This document shows positions 48,900-62,340 of a DNA stretch of 64,000 nt, one piece after another. The translations under genes were made by a program, and so were the position numbers. Where the stretch lies: positions 29,332,501 through 29,396,500 of the forward strand of contig NC_079879.1 in the NCBI RefSeq assembly GCF_029227915.1. Reading direction: 5' to 3'. The notes beneath the pieces are model-generated. The model was not told where the DNA came from, did not search any database, and worked only from the letters and a program-made list of their open reading frames with translations. The stretch comes from Hydractinia symbiolongicarpus (lineage: Eukaryota > Cnidaria > Hydrozoa > Anthoathecata > Hydractiniidae). Each line of letters opens with the position of its first letter. The first letter of the stretch is position 1.

Positions 48900-50507
48900 T
48901 GCCAGCGATTAAACTTCTTTTATTCAGCGTCTCATCAAAAATGAAAACATTTTTAAAAACTACAAGTCTCATGCGTTTTAGTGGTGAAAAAATAATTTAA
49001 AAAATCGTTCGGGAAATGAGTTTACTCCCTGGGTACTTTCTTTGTAAACTTTTGACTATAAGGCCAAGCCGGGATTTACGGGAAATCGCGGATTTTCGTT
49101 TGCCGGCGATTAAACCTCTTTCATTAAGTGTCTCATCAAAAATGAAAACATTTTTAAAAACTACAAGTCTCATGCGTTTTAGTGGTGAAAAAAAAAATTT
49201 AAAAAATCGTTCGGGAAATGAGTTTACTCCCTGGGTACTTTCTTTGTATACATTCGACTATACGGGCCAAGCCCCGGATTTACGGGAAAACGCCGGATTT
49301 GGTTTGCCGGCGATTAAACCTCTTTCATTAAGTGTCTCATCAAAAAGGAAAACATTTTTGAAAACTACAAGTCTCATGCGTTTTAGTGGTGAAAAAATAA
49401 TTTAAAAAATCGTTCGGGAAATGAGTTTACTCCCTGGGTACTTTCTTTGTATGATTTTGACTAAACGGGCCGAGTCCGGGATTTACGGGAAGTCGCGGGT
49501 TTTTGTTTGCCGGCGATTAAACTTCTTTTATTCAGCGTCTCATCAAAAATAAAAACATTTTTAAAAACTACAAGTCTCATGCGTTTTAGTGGTGAAATAA
49601 TAATTTAAAAAATCGTTCGGGAAATGAGTTTACTCCCTGGTTACTTTCTTTGTAAACTTTTGACTATACGGGCCATGCCGGGATTTACGGGAAATCGCGC
49701 GTTTTCGTTTGCCGGCGATTAAACTTCTTTCATTAAGCGTCTCATCAAAAAGGAAAAGATTTTTGAAAACTACAAGTCTCATGCGTTTTAATGGTGAAAA
49801 AATAATTTAAAAAATCGTTCGGGAAATGAGTTTACTCCCTGGGTACTTTCTTTGTATATTTTTGACTATACGGGCCGAGTCCGGGATTTACGGGAAATCG
49901 CAGGTTTTCGTTTGCCGGCGTTTAAACTTCTTATATTCAGCGTCACATCAAAAATGAAAACATTTTTGAAAACTACAAGTCTCATGCGTTTTAGTGGTGA
50001 AAAAATAATTTAAAAAATCGTTCGGAAAATGAGTTTACACCCTGGGTACTTTCTTTGTATACTTTTGACTATACGGGCCGAGTCCGGGATTTACGGGAAA
50101 TCGCAGATTTTCGATTGCCAGCGATTAAACTTCTTTTATTCAGCGTCTCATCAAAAATGAAAACATTTTTGAAAACTACAAGTCTCATGCGTTTTAGTGG
50201 TGAAAAAATAATTTAAAAAATCGTTCGGGAAATGAGTTTACTCCCTGGGTACTTTCTTTGTAAACTTTTGACTATACGGGCCATGCCGGGATTTACGGGA
50301 AATCGCAGGTTTTCGTTTGCCAGCGATTAAACTTCTTTTATTCAGCGTCTCATCAAAAATGAAAACATTTTTAAAAACTACAAGTCTCATGCGTTTTAGT
50401 GGTGAAAAAATAATTTAAAAATTCGTTCGGGAAATGAGTTTACTCACTGGGTACTTTCCTTGTATACTTTTGACTATACGGGCCGAGTCCGGGATTTACG
50501 GAAAATC
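48900..50507 (+). repeat. Segmental copy of 31750-33358 (offset about 17148 bp)
   Basis: The run of variants GCCAGCGATT, AAGGCCAAGCC, GCCCCGG with GAAAACGCCGGATTTGG, GTATGATTTTGACTAAACGGG, CCCTGGTTAC, TTTTAATGGTG, TTCGGAAAATGAG and CGATTGCCAGCG appears in the same order in both places. Differences include TATAAGGCC at about 49059 and GCAGATTTTCG at about 50103. This is the longest-range clear duplication I can trace to the left half of the window. Confidence 0.82.
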
Positions 50508-50829
50508 GCGGGTTTTCGTTTGCCGGCGATTAAACATCTTTTATTCAGCGTCTCATCAAAAATGAAAACATTTTTAAAAACTACAAGTCCCATGGGCTTT
50601 AGTGGTGAAATAATAATTTAAAAAATCGTTTGGGAAATGAGTTTACTCCCTGGGTACTTTCTTTGTATACTTTTGACTATACGGGCCGAGTCCAGGATTT
50701 ACGGGAAATCGCAGGTTTTCGTTTGCTGGCGATTAAACTTCTTTTATTCAGCGTCTCATTAAAAATGAAAACATTTTTAAAAACTACAAGTCTCATACGT
50801 TTTAGTGGTGAAAAAATAATTTAAAAAAT

Positions 50830-53095
50830 CGTTCGGGAAATGAGTTTACTCCCTGGGTACTTTCTTTGTAAACTTTTGACTATACGAGCAAAGCCGGGAT
50901 TTACGGGAAATCGCGGGTTTACGTTTGCCGGCGATTAAACTTCTTTTATTCAGCGTCTCATCAAAAATGAAAACATTTTTAAAAACTACAAGTCTTATGC
51001 GTTTTAGTGGTGAAAAAATAATTTAAAAAATCGTTCTGGAAATGAGTTTACTCCCTGGGTACTTTCTTTGTATACATTCGACTATACGGGCCAAGCCCGG
51101 AATTTACGGGAAATCGCGGGTTTTCGTTTGCCGGCGATTAAACCTCTTTCATTAAGCGTCTCATCAAAAATGAAAACATTTTTGAAAACTACAAGTCTCA
51201 TGCGTTTTAGTGGTGAAAAAAAAAATTTAAAAAATCGTTCGGGAAATGAGTTTACTCCCTGGGTACTTTCTTTGTATACATTCGACTATACGGGCCAAGC
51301 CCCGGATTTACGGGAAAACGCGGGATTTCGTTTGCCGGCGATTAAACCTCTTTCATTAAGCGTCTCATCAAAAAGGAAAACATTTTTGAAAACTACAATT
51401 CTCATGCGTTTTAGTGGTGAAAAAATAATTTAAAAAATCGTTCGGGAAATGAGTTTACTCCCTGGGTACTTTCTTTGTATACTTTTGACTATACGGGCCG
51501 AGACCGGGATTTACTGGAAGTCGCGGGTTTTCGTTTGCCGGCGATTAAACTTCTTTTCATCAGCGTCTCATCAAAAATGAAAACATATTTAAAAACTACA
51601 AGTCTCATGGGCTTTAGTGGTGAAATAATAATTTAAAAAATCGTTCTGGAAATGAGTTTACTCCCTGGGTACTTTCTTTGTATACATTCGACTATACGGG
51701 CCAAGCCCGGGATTTACGGGAAATCGCGGGTTTTCGTTTGGCGGCAATTAAACCTCTTTCATTAAGCGTCTCATCAAAAATGAAAACATTTTTGAAAACT
51801 ACAAGTCTCATGCGTTTTAGTGGTGAAAAAAAAAATTTAAAAAATCGTTCGGGAAATGAGTTTACTCCCTGGGTACTTTCTTTGTATACATTCGACTATA
51901 CGGGCCAAGCCCCGGATTTACGGGAAAGCGCGGGATTTCGTTTGCCGGCGATTAAACCTCTTTCATTAAGCGTCTCATCAAAAAGGAAAACATTTTTGAA
52001 AACTACAATTCTCATGCGTTTTAGTGGTGAAAAAATAATTTAAAAAATCGTTCGGGAAATGAGTTTACTCCCTGGGTACTTTCTTTGTATACTTTTGACT
52101 ATACGGGCCGAGACCGGGATTTACAGGAAATCGCGGATTTTTGTATGCCGGCGATTAAACTTCTTTTATTCAGCGTCTTATCAAAAATGAAAACATTTTT
52201 GAAAACTACAAGTCTCATGCGTTTTAGTGGTGAAAAAATAATTTAAAAAATCGTTCGGGAAATGAGTTTACTCCCTGGGTACTTTCTTTGTAAACTTTTG
52301 ACTATACGAGCAAAGCCGGGATTTACGGGAAATCGCGGGTTTACGTTTGCCGGCGATTAAACTTCTTTTATTCAGCGTCTCATCAAAAATGAAAACATTT
52401 TTAAAAACTACAAGTCTTATGCGTTTTAGTGGTGAAAAAATAATTTAAAAAATCGTTCTGGAAATGAGTTTACTCCCTGGGTACTTTCTTTGTATACATT
52501 CGACTATACGGGCCAAGCCCGGAATTTACGGGAAATCGCGGGTTTTCGTTTGCCGGCGATTAAACCTCTTTCATTAAGCGTCTCATCAAAAATGAAAACA
52601 TTTTTGAAAACTACAAGTCTCATGCGTTTTAGTGGTGAAAAAAAAAATTTAAAAAATCGTTCGGGAAATGAGTTTACTCCCTGGGTACTTTCTTTGTATA
52701 CATTCGACTATACGGGCCAAGCCCCGGATTTACGGGAAAACGCGGGATTTCGTTTGCCGGCGATTAAACCTCTTTCATTAAGCGTCTCATCAAAAAGGAA
52801 AACATTTTTGAAAACTACAATTCTCATGCGTTTTAGTGGTGAAAAAATAATTTAAAAAATCGTTCGGGAAATGAGTTTACTCCCTGGGTACTTTCTTTGT
52901 ATACTTTTGACTATACGGGCCGAGACCGGGATTTACTGGAAGTCGCGGGTTTTCGTTTGCCGGCGATTAAACTTCTTTTCATCAGCGTCTCATCAAAAAT
53001 GAAAACATATTTAAAAACTACAAGTCTCATGGGCTTTAGTGGTGAAATAATAATTTAAAAAATCGTTCTGGAAATGAGTTTACTCCCTGGGTACT
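50830..53095 (+). repeat. 1422-bp HOR (7-mer), about 1.6 copies
   Basis: TATACGAGCAAAGCCGGG with GCGGGTTTACG occurs at about 50882 and 52304, and the class B-C-A trimers at 51068 and 52490 keep the same spacing. Positions 50950-52240 also match 39244-40534 at offset 11706. The 7-mer was therefore built by adding new monomers to a piece of the 39-40 kb block and then duplicating it. Confidence 0.82.
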
Positions 53096-55301
53096 TTCTT
53101 TGTATACTTTTGACTATGCGGGCCGAGTCCGGGATTAACGGGAAATCGCGGGTTTTCGTTTGCCGGCGATTAAACCACTTTCATTAGGCGTCTCATCAAA
53201 AATGAAAACATTTTTAAAAACAACAAGTCTCATGCGTTTTAGTGGTGAATAAATAATTTAAAAATTCGTTCGGGAAATAAGTTTACTCCCTGGGTACTTT
53301 CCTTGTATACTTTTGACTATACGGACCGAGTCCAGGATTTACGGGAAATCGCAAGTTTTTGTTTGCCGGCGATTAAACTTCTTTTATTCAGCGTCTCATT
53401 AAAAATGAAACATTTTTGAAAACTACAAGTCTCATGCGTTTTAGTGGTGAAAAAATAATTTAAAAAATCGTTCGGGAAATGAGTTTACTCCCTGGGTACT
53501 TTCTTTGTACACTTTTGACTATACGGGCCAAGCCGGGATTTACGGGAAATCGCGGGTTTTCGTTTGCCGGCGATTAAACTTCTTTTATTCAGCGTCTCAT
53601 CAAAAATGAAAACATTTTTAAAAACTACAAGTCTTATGCGTTTTAGTGGTGAAAAAATAATTTAAAAAATCGTTCTGGAAATTTGTTTACTCCCTGGGTA
53701 CTTTCTACGTATACTTTTGACTATACGGGCCGAGTCCGGGATTTACGGGAAATTGCAGGTTTTCGTTTGCCGGCGATTAAACTTCTTTTATTCAGCGTCT
53801 CATCAAAAATAAAAACATTTTTGAAACCTACAAGTCCATGCGTTTTAGTGGTGAAAAAATAATTTAAAAAATCGTTCGGGAAATGAGTTTACTCCCTGGG
53901 TACTTTCTTTGTATACTTTTGACTATGCGGGCCAAGCCCGGTATTTACGGGAAATCGCGGGTTTTCGTTTGCCGGCGATTAAACTTCTTTTATTCAGCGT
54001 CTCATCAAAAATAAAAACATTTTTAAAAACTACAAGTCTTATGCGTTTTAGTGGTGAAAAAATAATTTAAAAAATCTTTCTGGAAATGAGTTTACTCACA
54101 GGGTACTTTCTTTGTATACATTCGACTATACGGGCCAAGCCCGGGATTTACGGGGAATCGCGGGTTTTCGTTTGCCGGCGATAAAACCTCTTTCATTAAG
54201 CGTCTCATCAAAAATGAAAACATTTCTAAAAACTACAAGTCTCATGCGTTTTAGTGGTGAAAAAATAATTTAAAAATTCGTTTGGAAAATAAGTTTACTC
54301 ACTGGGTACTTTCCATGTATAATTTTGACTATACGGGCCGAGTCCGGGATTTACGGGAAATTGCGGATTTTCGTTTGCCGGCGATTAAACTTCTTTTATT
54401 CAGCGTCCCATCAAATATGAAAACATTTTTGAAAACTACAAGTCTCATGCGTTCAGTGGTAAAAAAATAATATAAAAATCGTTCGGGAAATGAGTTTACT
54501 CCCTAGGTACTTTCTTTGTATACTTTTGACTATACGGGCCGAGTCCGGGGTTTACGGGAAATGGCGGGATTTCGTTTGCCGGCGATTAAACTTCTTTTAT
54601 TCAGCGTCTTATCAAAAATGAAAACATTTTTGAAAACTACAAGTCTCATGCGTTTTAGTGGTGAAAAAATAAATTATAAAATCGTTCGGGAAATTAGTTT
54701 ACTCCCTGGGTACTTTCTTTGTATACTTTTGACTATACGGGAAATCGCAGGTTTTCGTTTGCCGGCGATTAAACTCCTTTTTTTAATCAGCGTCTCATCA
54801 AAAATGAAAACATTTTTGAAAACTACAAGTCTCATGCGTTTTAGTGGTGAAAAAATAATTTAAAAAATCGTTCGGGAAATGAGTTTACACCCTGGGTACT
54901 TTCTTTGTATACTTTTGACTATACGGGCTGAGTCCAGGATTTAAGGGAAATCGCAGGTTTTCGTTTGCCGGCGATTAAACTTCTTTCATTCAGCGTGTCA
55001 TCAAAAATGAAAACATTTTTGAAAACTACAAGTCTTATGCGTTTTAGTGGTGAAAAAATAATTTAAAAAATCTTTCTGGAAATGAGTTTACTCACAGGGT
55101 ACTTTCTTTGTATACATTCGACTATACGGGCCAAGCCCGGGATTTACGGGGAATCGCGGGTTTTCGTTTGCCGGCGATAAAACCTCTTTCATTAAGCGTC
55201 TCATCAAAAATGAAAACATTTCTAAAAACTACAAGTCTCATGCGTTTTAGTGGTGAAAAAATAATTTAAAAATTCGTTTGGAAAATAAGTTTACTCACTG
55301 G
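53096..55301 (+). repeat. Segmental duplication copy 2 (partner 36555-38760)
   Basis: Same monomer order as the upstream partner, at offset 16541, including the F-E pair with CCTAGGTAC at about 54503 and the 186-bp short monomer at about 54741. It overlaps the left end of the 4-kb block, showing that 36.6-38.8, 44.9-47 and 53.1-55.3 kb are three copies of one lineage. Confidence 0.8.
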
Positions 55302-55861
55302 GTACTTTCCATGTATACTTTTGACTATACGGGCCAAGCCGGGATTTACGGGAAATTGCGGATTTTCGTTTGCCGGCAATTAAACTTCTTTTATTCAGCG
55401 TCCCATCAAATATGAAAACATTTTTGAAAACTACAAGTCTCATGCGTTCAGTGGTAAAAAAATAATATAAAAATCGTTCGGGAAATGAGTTTACTCCCTG
55501 GGTACTTTCTTTGTATACTTTTGACTATACGGGCAGAGTCCGGGGTTTACGGGAAATGGCGGGATTTCGTTTGCCGGCGATTAAACTTCTTTTATTCAGC
55601 GTCTCATCAAAAATGAAAACATTTTTGAAAACTACAAGTCTCATGCGTTTTAGTGGTGAAAAAATAAATTATAAAATCGTTCGGGAAATGAGTTTACTCC
55701 CTGGGTACTTTCTTTGTATACTTTTGACTATACGGGAAATCGCAGGTTTTCGTTTGCCGGCGATTAAACTCCTTTTTTTAATCAGCGTCTCATCAAAAAT
55801 GAAAACATTTTTGAAAACTACAAGTCTCATGCGTTTTAGTGGTGAAAAAATAATTTAAAAA

Positions 55862-57079
55862 ATCGTTCGGGAAATGAGTTTACACCCTGGGTACTTTCTT
55901 TGTATACTTTTGACTATACGGGCCGAGTCCAGGATTTAAGGGAAATCGCAGGTTTTCGTTTGCCGGCGATTAAACTTCTTTCATTCAGCGTGTCATCAAA
56001 AATGAAAACATTTTTGAAAACTACAAGTCTCATGCGTTTTAGTGGTGAAAAAATAATTTAAAAATTCGTTCGGGAAATGAGTTTACTCACTGGGTTCTTT
56101 CCTTGTATACTTTTGACTATACGGGCCGAGTCCGGGATTTACGGGAAATCGCGGGTTTTCGTTTGCCGGTGATTAAACTTCTTTTATTCAGCGTCTCATC
56201 AAAAATGAAAACATTTTTAAAAACTACAAGTCTCATGGGCTTTAGTGGTGAAATAATAATTTAAAAAATCGTTTGGGAAATGAGTTTACTCCCTGGGTAC
56301 TTTCTTTGTATACTTTTGACTATACGGGCCGAGTCCGGGATTTACGGGAAATCGCAGGTTTTCGTTTGCCGGCGATTAAACTTCTTTCATTAAGCGTCTC
56401 ATCAAAAATGAAAACATTTTTAAAAACTACAAGTCTCATGCGTTTTAGTGGTGAAAAAATAATTTAAAAAATCGTTCGGGAAATGAGTTTACACCCTGGG
56501 TACTTTCTTTGTATACTTTTGACTATACGGGCCGAGTCCAGGATTTAAGGGAAATCGCAGGTTTTCGTTTGCCGGCGATTAAACTTCTTTCATTCAGCGT
56601 GTCATCAAAAATGAAAACATTTTTGAAAACTACAAGTCTCATGCGTTTTAGTGGTGAAAAAATAATTTAAAAATTCGTTCGGGAAATGAGTTTACTCACT
56701 GGGTTCTTTCCTTGTATACTTTTGACTATACGGGCCGAGTCCGGGATTTACGGGAAATCGCGGGTTTTCGTTTGCCGGTGATTAAACTTCTTTTATTCAG
56801 CGTCTCATCAAAAATGAAAACATTTTTAAAAACTACAAGTCTCATGGGCTTTAGTGGTGAAATAATAATTTAAAAAATCGTTTGGGAAATGAGTTTACTC
56901 CCTGGGTACTTTCTTTGTATACTTTTGACTATACGGGCCGAGTCCGGGATTTACGGGAAATCGCAGGTTTTCGTTTGCCGGCGATTAAACTTCTTTCATT
57001 AAGCGTCTCATCAAAAATGAAAACATTTTTAAAAACTACAAGTCTCATGCGTTTTAGTGGTGAAAAAAAAATTAAAAAA
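55862..57079 (+). repeat. Two tandem 609-bp units (trimer)
   Basis: GAGTCCAGGATTTAAGGG, ACTGGGTTCTTTCC and TCTTTCATTAAGCG monomers form a three-monomer unit that is present twice (for example 56273 and 56882). The equivalent site in the partner block carries a two-monomer unit twice. Confidence 0.85.
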
Positions 57080-57280
57080 TCGTTTGGGAAATGAGTTTAC
57101 TTCCTGGGTACTTTCTTTGTATACTTTTGACTATACGGGCCGAGTCCGGGATTTACGGGAAATTGCGGTTTTTCGTTTGCCGGCGATTAAACTTCTTTTA
57201 TTCAGCGTCCCATCAAATATGAAAACATTTTTGAAAACTACAAGTCTCATGTGTTCAGTGGTACAAAAATAATATAAAAA
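57079..57280 (+). repeat. Representative class F monomer (202 bp)
   Basis: Class F has AAATTGCGG followed by TTTTTCG or ATTTTCG, GCGTCCCATCAAATATGAAAAC, and a changed 3' end (TTCAGTGGTA in place of TTTTAGTGGTG, AATATAAAAA in place of AATTTAAAAA). The 3' changes remove one or two bases, giving 201-202 bp. It is confined to about 37.7 kb onward and normally precedes a class E monomer, so F-E is a diagnostic pair of the right-hand part of the window. Confidence 0.8.
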
Positions 57281-57483
57281 ATCGTTCGGGAAATGAGTTT
57301 ACTCCCTGGGTACTTTCTTTGTATACTTTTGACTATACGGGCCGAGTCCGGGGTTTACGGGAAATGGCGGGATTTCGTTTGCCGGCGATTAAACTTCTTT
57401 TATTCAGCGTCTCATCAAAAATGAAAACATTTTTGAAAACTACAAGTCTCATGCGTTTTAGTGGTGAAAAAATAATTTAAAAA
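57281..57483 (+). repeat. Representative class E monomer (203 bp)
   Basis: Class E is marked by GTCCGGGGTTTACGGGAAATGGCGGGATTTCG while the rest is class A-like. Some copies contain CCTAGGTAC in place of CCTGGGTAC (about 37961, 41176, 45414 and 54503), a private base change that ties those four copies to one duplication lineage. Confidence 0.8.
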
Positions 57484-58689
57484 ATCGTTCGGGAAATGAG
57501 TTTACTCCCTGGGTACTTTCTTTGTATACTTTTGACTATACGGGCCGAGTCCGGGATTTACGGGAAATCGCAGGTTTTCGTTTGCAGGCGATTAAACTTC
57601 TTTTATTCAGCGTCTCATCAAAAATAAAAACATTTTTGAAAACTACAAGTCCATGCGTTTTAGTGGTGAAAAAATAATTTAAAAAATCGTTCGGGAAATG
57701 AGTTTACTCCCTGGGTACTTTCTTTGTATACTTTTGACTATACGGGCCGAGTCCGGGGTTTACGGGAAATCGCGGGTTTTCGTTTGCCGGCGATTAAACT
57801 TCTTTTATTCAGCGTCTCATCAAAAATAAAAACATTTTTGAAAACTACAAATCCATGCGTTTTAGTGGTGAAAAAATAATTTAAAAAATCGTTCGGGAAA
57901 TGAGTTTACTCCCTGGGTACTTTCTTTGTATACTTTTGACTATGCGGGCCAAGCCCGGGATTTACGGGAAATCGCGGGTTTTCGTTTGCCGGCGATTAAA
58001 CTTCTTGCATTAAGCGTCTCATCAAAAATGAAAACATTTTTGAAAACTACAAGTCTCATGCGTTTTAGTGGTGAAAAAATAATTTAAAAAATCGTTCGGG
58101 AAATGAGTTTACTCCCAGGGTACTTTCTTTGTATACTTTTGACTATGCGGGCCAAGCCCGGTATTTACGGGAAATCGCGGGTTTTCGTTTGCCGGCGATT
58201 AAACTTCTTTCCTTAAGCGTCTCATCAAAAATGAAAACATTTTTAAAAACTACAAGTCTCATGCGTTTTAGTGATGAAAAAATAATTTAAAAAATCGTTC
58301 GGGAAATGAGTTTACTCCCAGGGTACTTTCTTTGTATACTTTTGACTATACGGGCCGAGTCCGGGATTTACGGGAAATTGCGGATTTTCGTTTGCCGGCG
58401 ATTAAACTTCTTTTATTCAGCGTCCCATCAAATATGAAAACATTTTTGAAAACTACAAGTCTCATGCGTTTAGTGGTAAAAAAATAATGTAAAAAATCGT
58501 TCGGGAAATGAGTTTACTCCCTGGGTACTTTCTTTGTATACTTTTGACTATACGGGCCGAGTCCGGGGTTTACGGGAAATGGCGGGATTTCGTTTGCCGG
58601 CGATTAAACTTCTTTTATTCAGCGTCTCATCAAAAATGAAAACATTTTTGAAAACTACAAGTCTCATGCGTTTTAGTGGTGAAAAAATA

Positions 58690-61600
58690 ATTTAAAAAAT
58701 CGTTCGGGAAATGAGTTTACTTCCTGGGTACTTTCTTTGTATACTTTTGACTATGCGGGCCAAGCCCGGGATTTACGGAAAATCGCGTGTTTCGTTTGCC
58801 GGCGATTAAACTTCTTTTATTCAGCGTCTCATCAAAAATGAAAACATTTTTAAAAACTACAAGTATTATGCGTTTTAGTGGTGAAAAAATAATTTAAAAA
58901 ATCTTTCTGGAAATGAGTTACTCACAGGGTACTTTCTTTTTATACATTCGACTATACGGGCCAAGCCCGGGATTTACGGGAAATCGCGGGTTTTCGTTTG
59001 CCGGCGATTAAACCTCTTTTATTAAGTGTCTTATCAAAAATGAAAACATTTTTGAAAACTACAAGTCTCATGCGTTTTAGTGGTGAAAAAAAAATTTAAA
59101 AAATCGTTCGGGAAATGAGTTTACTCCCTGGGTACTTTCTTTGTATACATTCGACTATACGGGCCAAGCCCCGGATTTACGGGAAAACGCGGGATTTCGT
59201 TTGCCGGCGATTAAACCTCTATCATTAAGCATCTCATCAAAAATGAAAACATTTTTGAAAACTACAAGTCTCATGCGTTTTAGTGGTGAAAAAATAATTT
59301 AAAAAATCGTTCGGGAAATAAGTTTACTCCCTGGGTACTTTCTTTGTATACTTTTGACTATACGGGCCGAGACCGGGATTTACAAGAAATCGCGGATTTT
59401 TGTTTGCCAGCGATTAAACTTCTTTTATTCAGCGTCTCATCAAAAATGAAAACATTTTTGAAAACTACAAGTCTCATGCGTTTTAGTGGTGAAAAGATAA
59501 TTTAAAAAATCGTTTTGGAAATGGGTTTACTCACAGGGTACTTTCTTTGTATACATTTGACTATGCGGGCCGAGTCCGGGGTTTACGGGAAATGGCGGGT
59601 TTTCGTTTGCCGGCGAATAAACTTCTTTTATTCAGCGTCTCATCAAAAATGAAAACATTTTTGAAAACTACAAGTCTCAAGGGTTTTAGTGGTGAAAAGA
59701 TAATTTAAAAAATTGTTTTGGAAATGAGTTTACTCACAGGGTACTTTCTTTGTATACATTCGACTATACGGGCCTAGCCCGGGATTTACGGGAAATCGCG
59801 GGTTTTCGTTTGCCGGCGATTAAACCACTTTCATTAAGCGTCTCATCAAAAATGAAAACATTTTTGAAAACTACAAGTCTCATGCGTTTTAGTGGTGAAA
59901 AAAAAAATTAAAAAATCGTTTGGGAAATGAGTTTACTCCCTGGGTACTTTCTTTGTATACTTTTGACTATACGGGCCGAGTCCGGGTTTTACGGGAAATT
60001 GCGGATTTTCGTTTGCCGGCGATTAAACTTCTTTTATTCAGCGTCCCATCAAATATGAAAACATTTTTGAAAACTACAAGTCTCATGCGTTCAGTGGTAA
60101 AAAAATAATATAAAAAATCGTTCGGGAAATGAGTTTACTCCCTGGGTACTTTCTTTGTATACTTTTGACTATACGGGACGAGTTCGGGGTTTACGGGAAA
60201 TGGCGGGATTTCGTTTGCCGGCGATTAAACTTCTTTTATTCAGCGTCTCATCAAAAATGAAAACATTTTTGAAAACTACAAGTCTCATGCGTTTTAGTGG
60301 TGAAAAAATATTTTAAAAAATCGTTCGGGAAATGAGTTTACCCCCTGGGTACTTTCTTTGTATACTTTTGACTATACGGGATGAGTCCGGGATTTACGGG
60401 AAATCGCAGGTTTTCGTTTGCCGGCGATTAAATTTTTTTTATTCAGCGTCTCATCAAAAATAAAAACATTTTTGACAACTACAAGTCTATGCGTTTTAGT
60501 GGTGAAAAAATAATTTAAAAAATCGTTCGGGAAATGAGTTTACTCCCTGGGTACTTTCTTTGTATACTTTTGACTATGCGGGCCAAGCCCGGGATTTACG
60601 GAAAATCGCGGGTTTTCGTTTGACGGCGATTAAACTTCTTTTATTCAGCGTCTCATCAAAAATGAAAACATTTTTAAAAACTACAAGTCTTATGCGTTTT
60701 AGTGGTGAAAAAATAATTTAAAAAATCTTTCTGGAAATGAGTTTACTCACAGGGTACTTTCTTTTTATACATTCGACTATACGGGCCAAGCCCGGGATTT
60801 ACGGGAAATCGCGGGTTTTCGTTTGCCGGCGATTAAACCTCTTTCATTAAGTGTCTCATCAAAAATGAAAACATTTTTGAAAACTACAAGTCTCATGCGT
60901 TTTAGTGGTGAAAAAAAAATTTAAAAAATCGTTCGGGAAATGAGTTTAGTCCCTGGGTACTTTCTTTGTATACATTCGACTATACAGGCCAAGCCCCGGA
61001 TTTACGGGAAAACGCGGGATTTCGTTTGCCGGCGATTAAACCTCTATCATTAAGCGTCTCATCAAAAATGAAAACATTTTTGAAAACTACAAGTCTCATG
61101 CGTTTTAGTGGTGAAAAAATAATTTAAAAAATCGTTCGGGAAATAAGTTTACTCCCTGGGTACTTTCTTTGTATACTTTTGACTATACGGGCCGAGACCG
61201 GGATTTACAAAAAATCGCGGATTTTTGTTTGCCAGCGATTAAACTTCTTTTATTCAGCGTCTCATCAAAAATGAAAACATTTTTGAAAACTACAAGTCTC
61301 ATGCGTTTTAGTGGTGAAAAGATAATTTAAAAAATCGTTTTGGAAATGGGTATACTCACAGGGTACTTTCTTTGTATACATTTGACTATGCGGGCCGAGT
61401 CCGGGGTTTACGGGAAATGGCGGGTTTTCGTTTGCCGGCGAATAAACTTCTTTTATTCAGCGTCTCATCAAAAATGAAAACATTTTTGAAAACTACAAGT
61501 CTCAAGGGTTTTAGTGGTGAAAAGATAATTTAAAAAATCGTTTTGGAAATGAGTTTACTCACAGGGTACTTTCTTTGTATACTTTGGACTATACGGGCCT

Positions 61601-62120
61601 AGCCCGGGATTTACGGGAAATCGCGGGTTTTCGTTTGCCGGCGATTAAACCACTTTCATTAAGCGTCTCATCAAAAATGAAAACATTTTTGAAAACTACA
61701 AGTCTCATGCGTTTTAGCGGTGAAAAAAAAAATTAAAAAATCGTTTGGGAAATGAGTTTACTCCCTGGGTACTTTCTTTGTATACTTTTGACTATACGGG
61801 CCGAGTCCGGGTTTTACGGGAAATTGCGGATTTTCGTTTGCCGGCGATTAAACTTCTTTTATTCAGCGTCCCATCAAATATGAAAACATTTTTGAAAACT
61901 ACAAGTCTCATGCGTTCAGTGGTAAAAAAATAGTATAAAAAATCGTTCGGGAAATGAGTTTACTCCCTGGGTACTTTCTTTGTATACTTTTGACTATACG
62001 GGCCGAGTCCGGGGTTTACGGGAAATGGCGGGATTTCGTTTGCCGGCGATTAAACTTCTTTTATTCAGCGTCTCATCAAAAATGAAAACATTTTTGAAAA
62101 CTACAAGTCTCATGCGTTTT
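58690..62120 (+). repeat. Two tandem 1825-bp HOR units (9-mer)
   Basis: Positions 58690-60514 repeat as 60515-62120. Anchors are CTTTTTATACATTCG (58936 and 60761), CTCTATCATTAAGC, GAGACCGGGATTTACAA, CTCAAGGGTTTTAG, GGCCTAGCCCGGG, and the class F monomer at 59920 and 61745. The second unit shows extra single changes such as GGGTATACTCAC and TTTAGCGGTG. Confidence 0.85.
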
Positions 62121-62340
62121 AGTGGTAAAAAAATAGTATAAAAAATCGTTCGGGAAATGAGTTTACTCCCTGGGTACTTTCTTTGTATACTTTTGACTAT
62201 ACGGGCCGAGTCCGGGGTTTACGGGAAATGGCGGGATTTCGTTTGCCGGCGATTAAACTTCTTTTATTCAGCGTCTCATCAAAAATGAAAACATTTTTGA
62301 AAACTACAAGTCTCATGCGTTTTAGTGGTGAAAAAATAAT
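61935..62340 (+). repeat. Single-monomer tandem duplication
   Basis: Two consecutive class E monomers share AATAGTATAAAAAATCG and are otherwise identical over about 200 bp by eye. Adjacent identical monomers are unusual in this array, where neighbours normally differ in class, so this is likely a very recent single-unit event. Confidence 0.8.

Larger units (their letters stand above)
54028..58175 (+). repeat. 4-kb segmental duplication, copy 2 (partner 44940-48885)
   Basis: Contains 996-bp 5-mers starting at 54282 and 55278, a 609-bp trimer repeat at 55862-57079 in place of the partner's dimer repeat, and the same closing run (F-E, AAGTCCATGCG, AAATCCATGCG, ACTCCCAGGG). Similarity fades near 58175 at TTTCCTTAAGCG. 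Confidence 0.88.
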
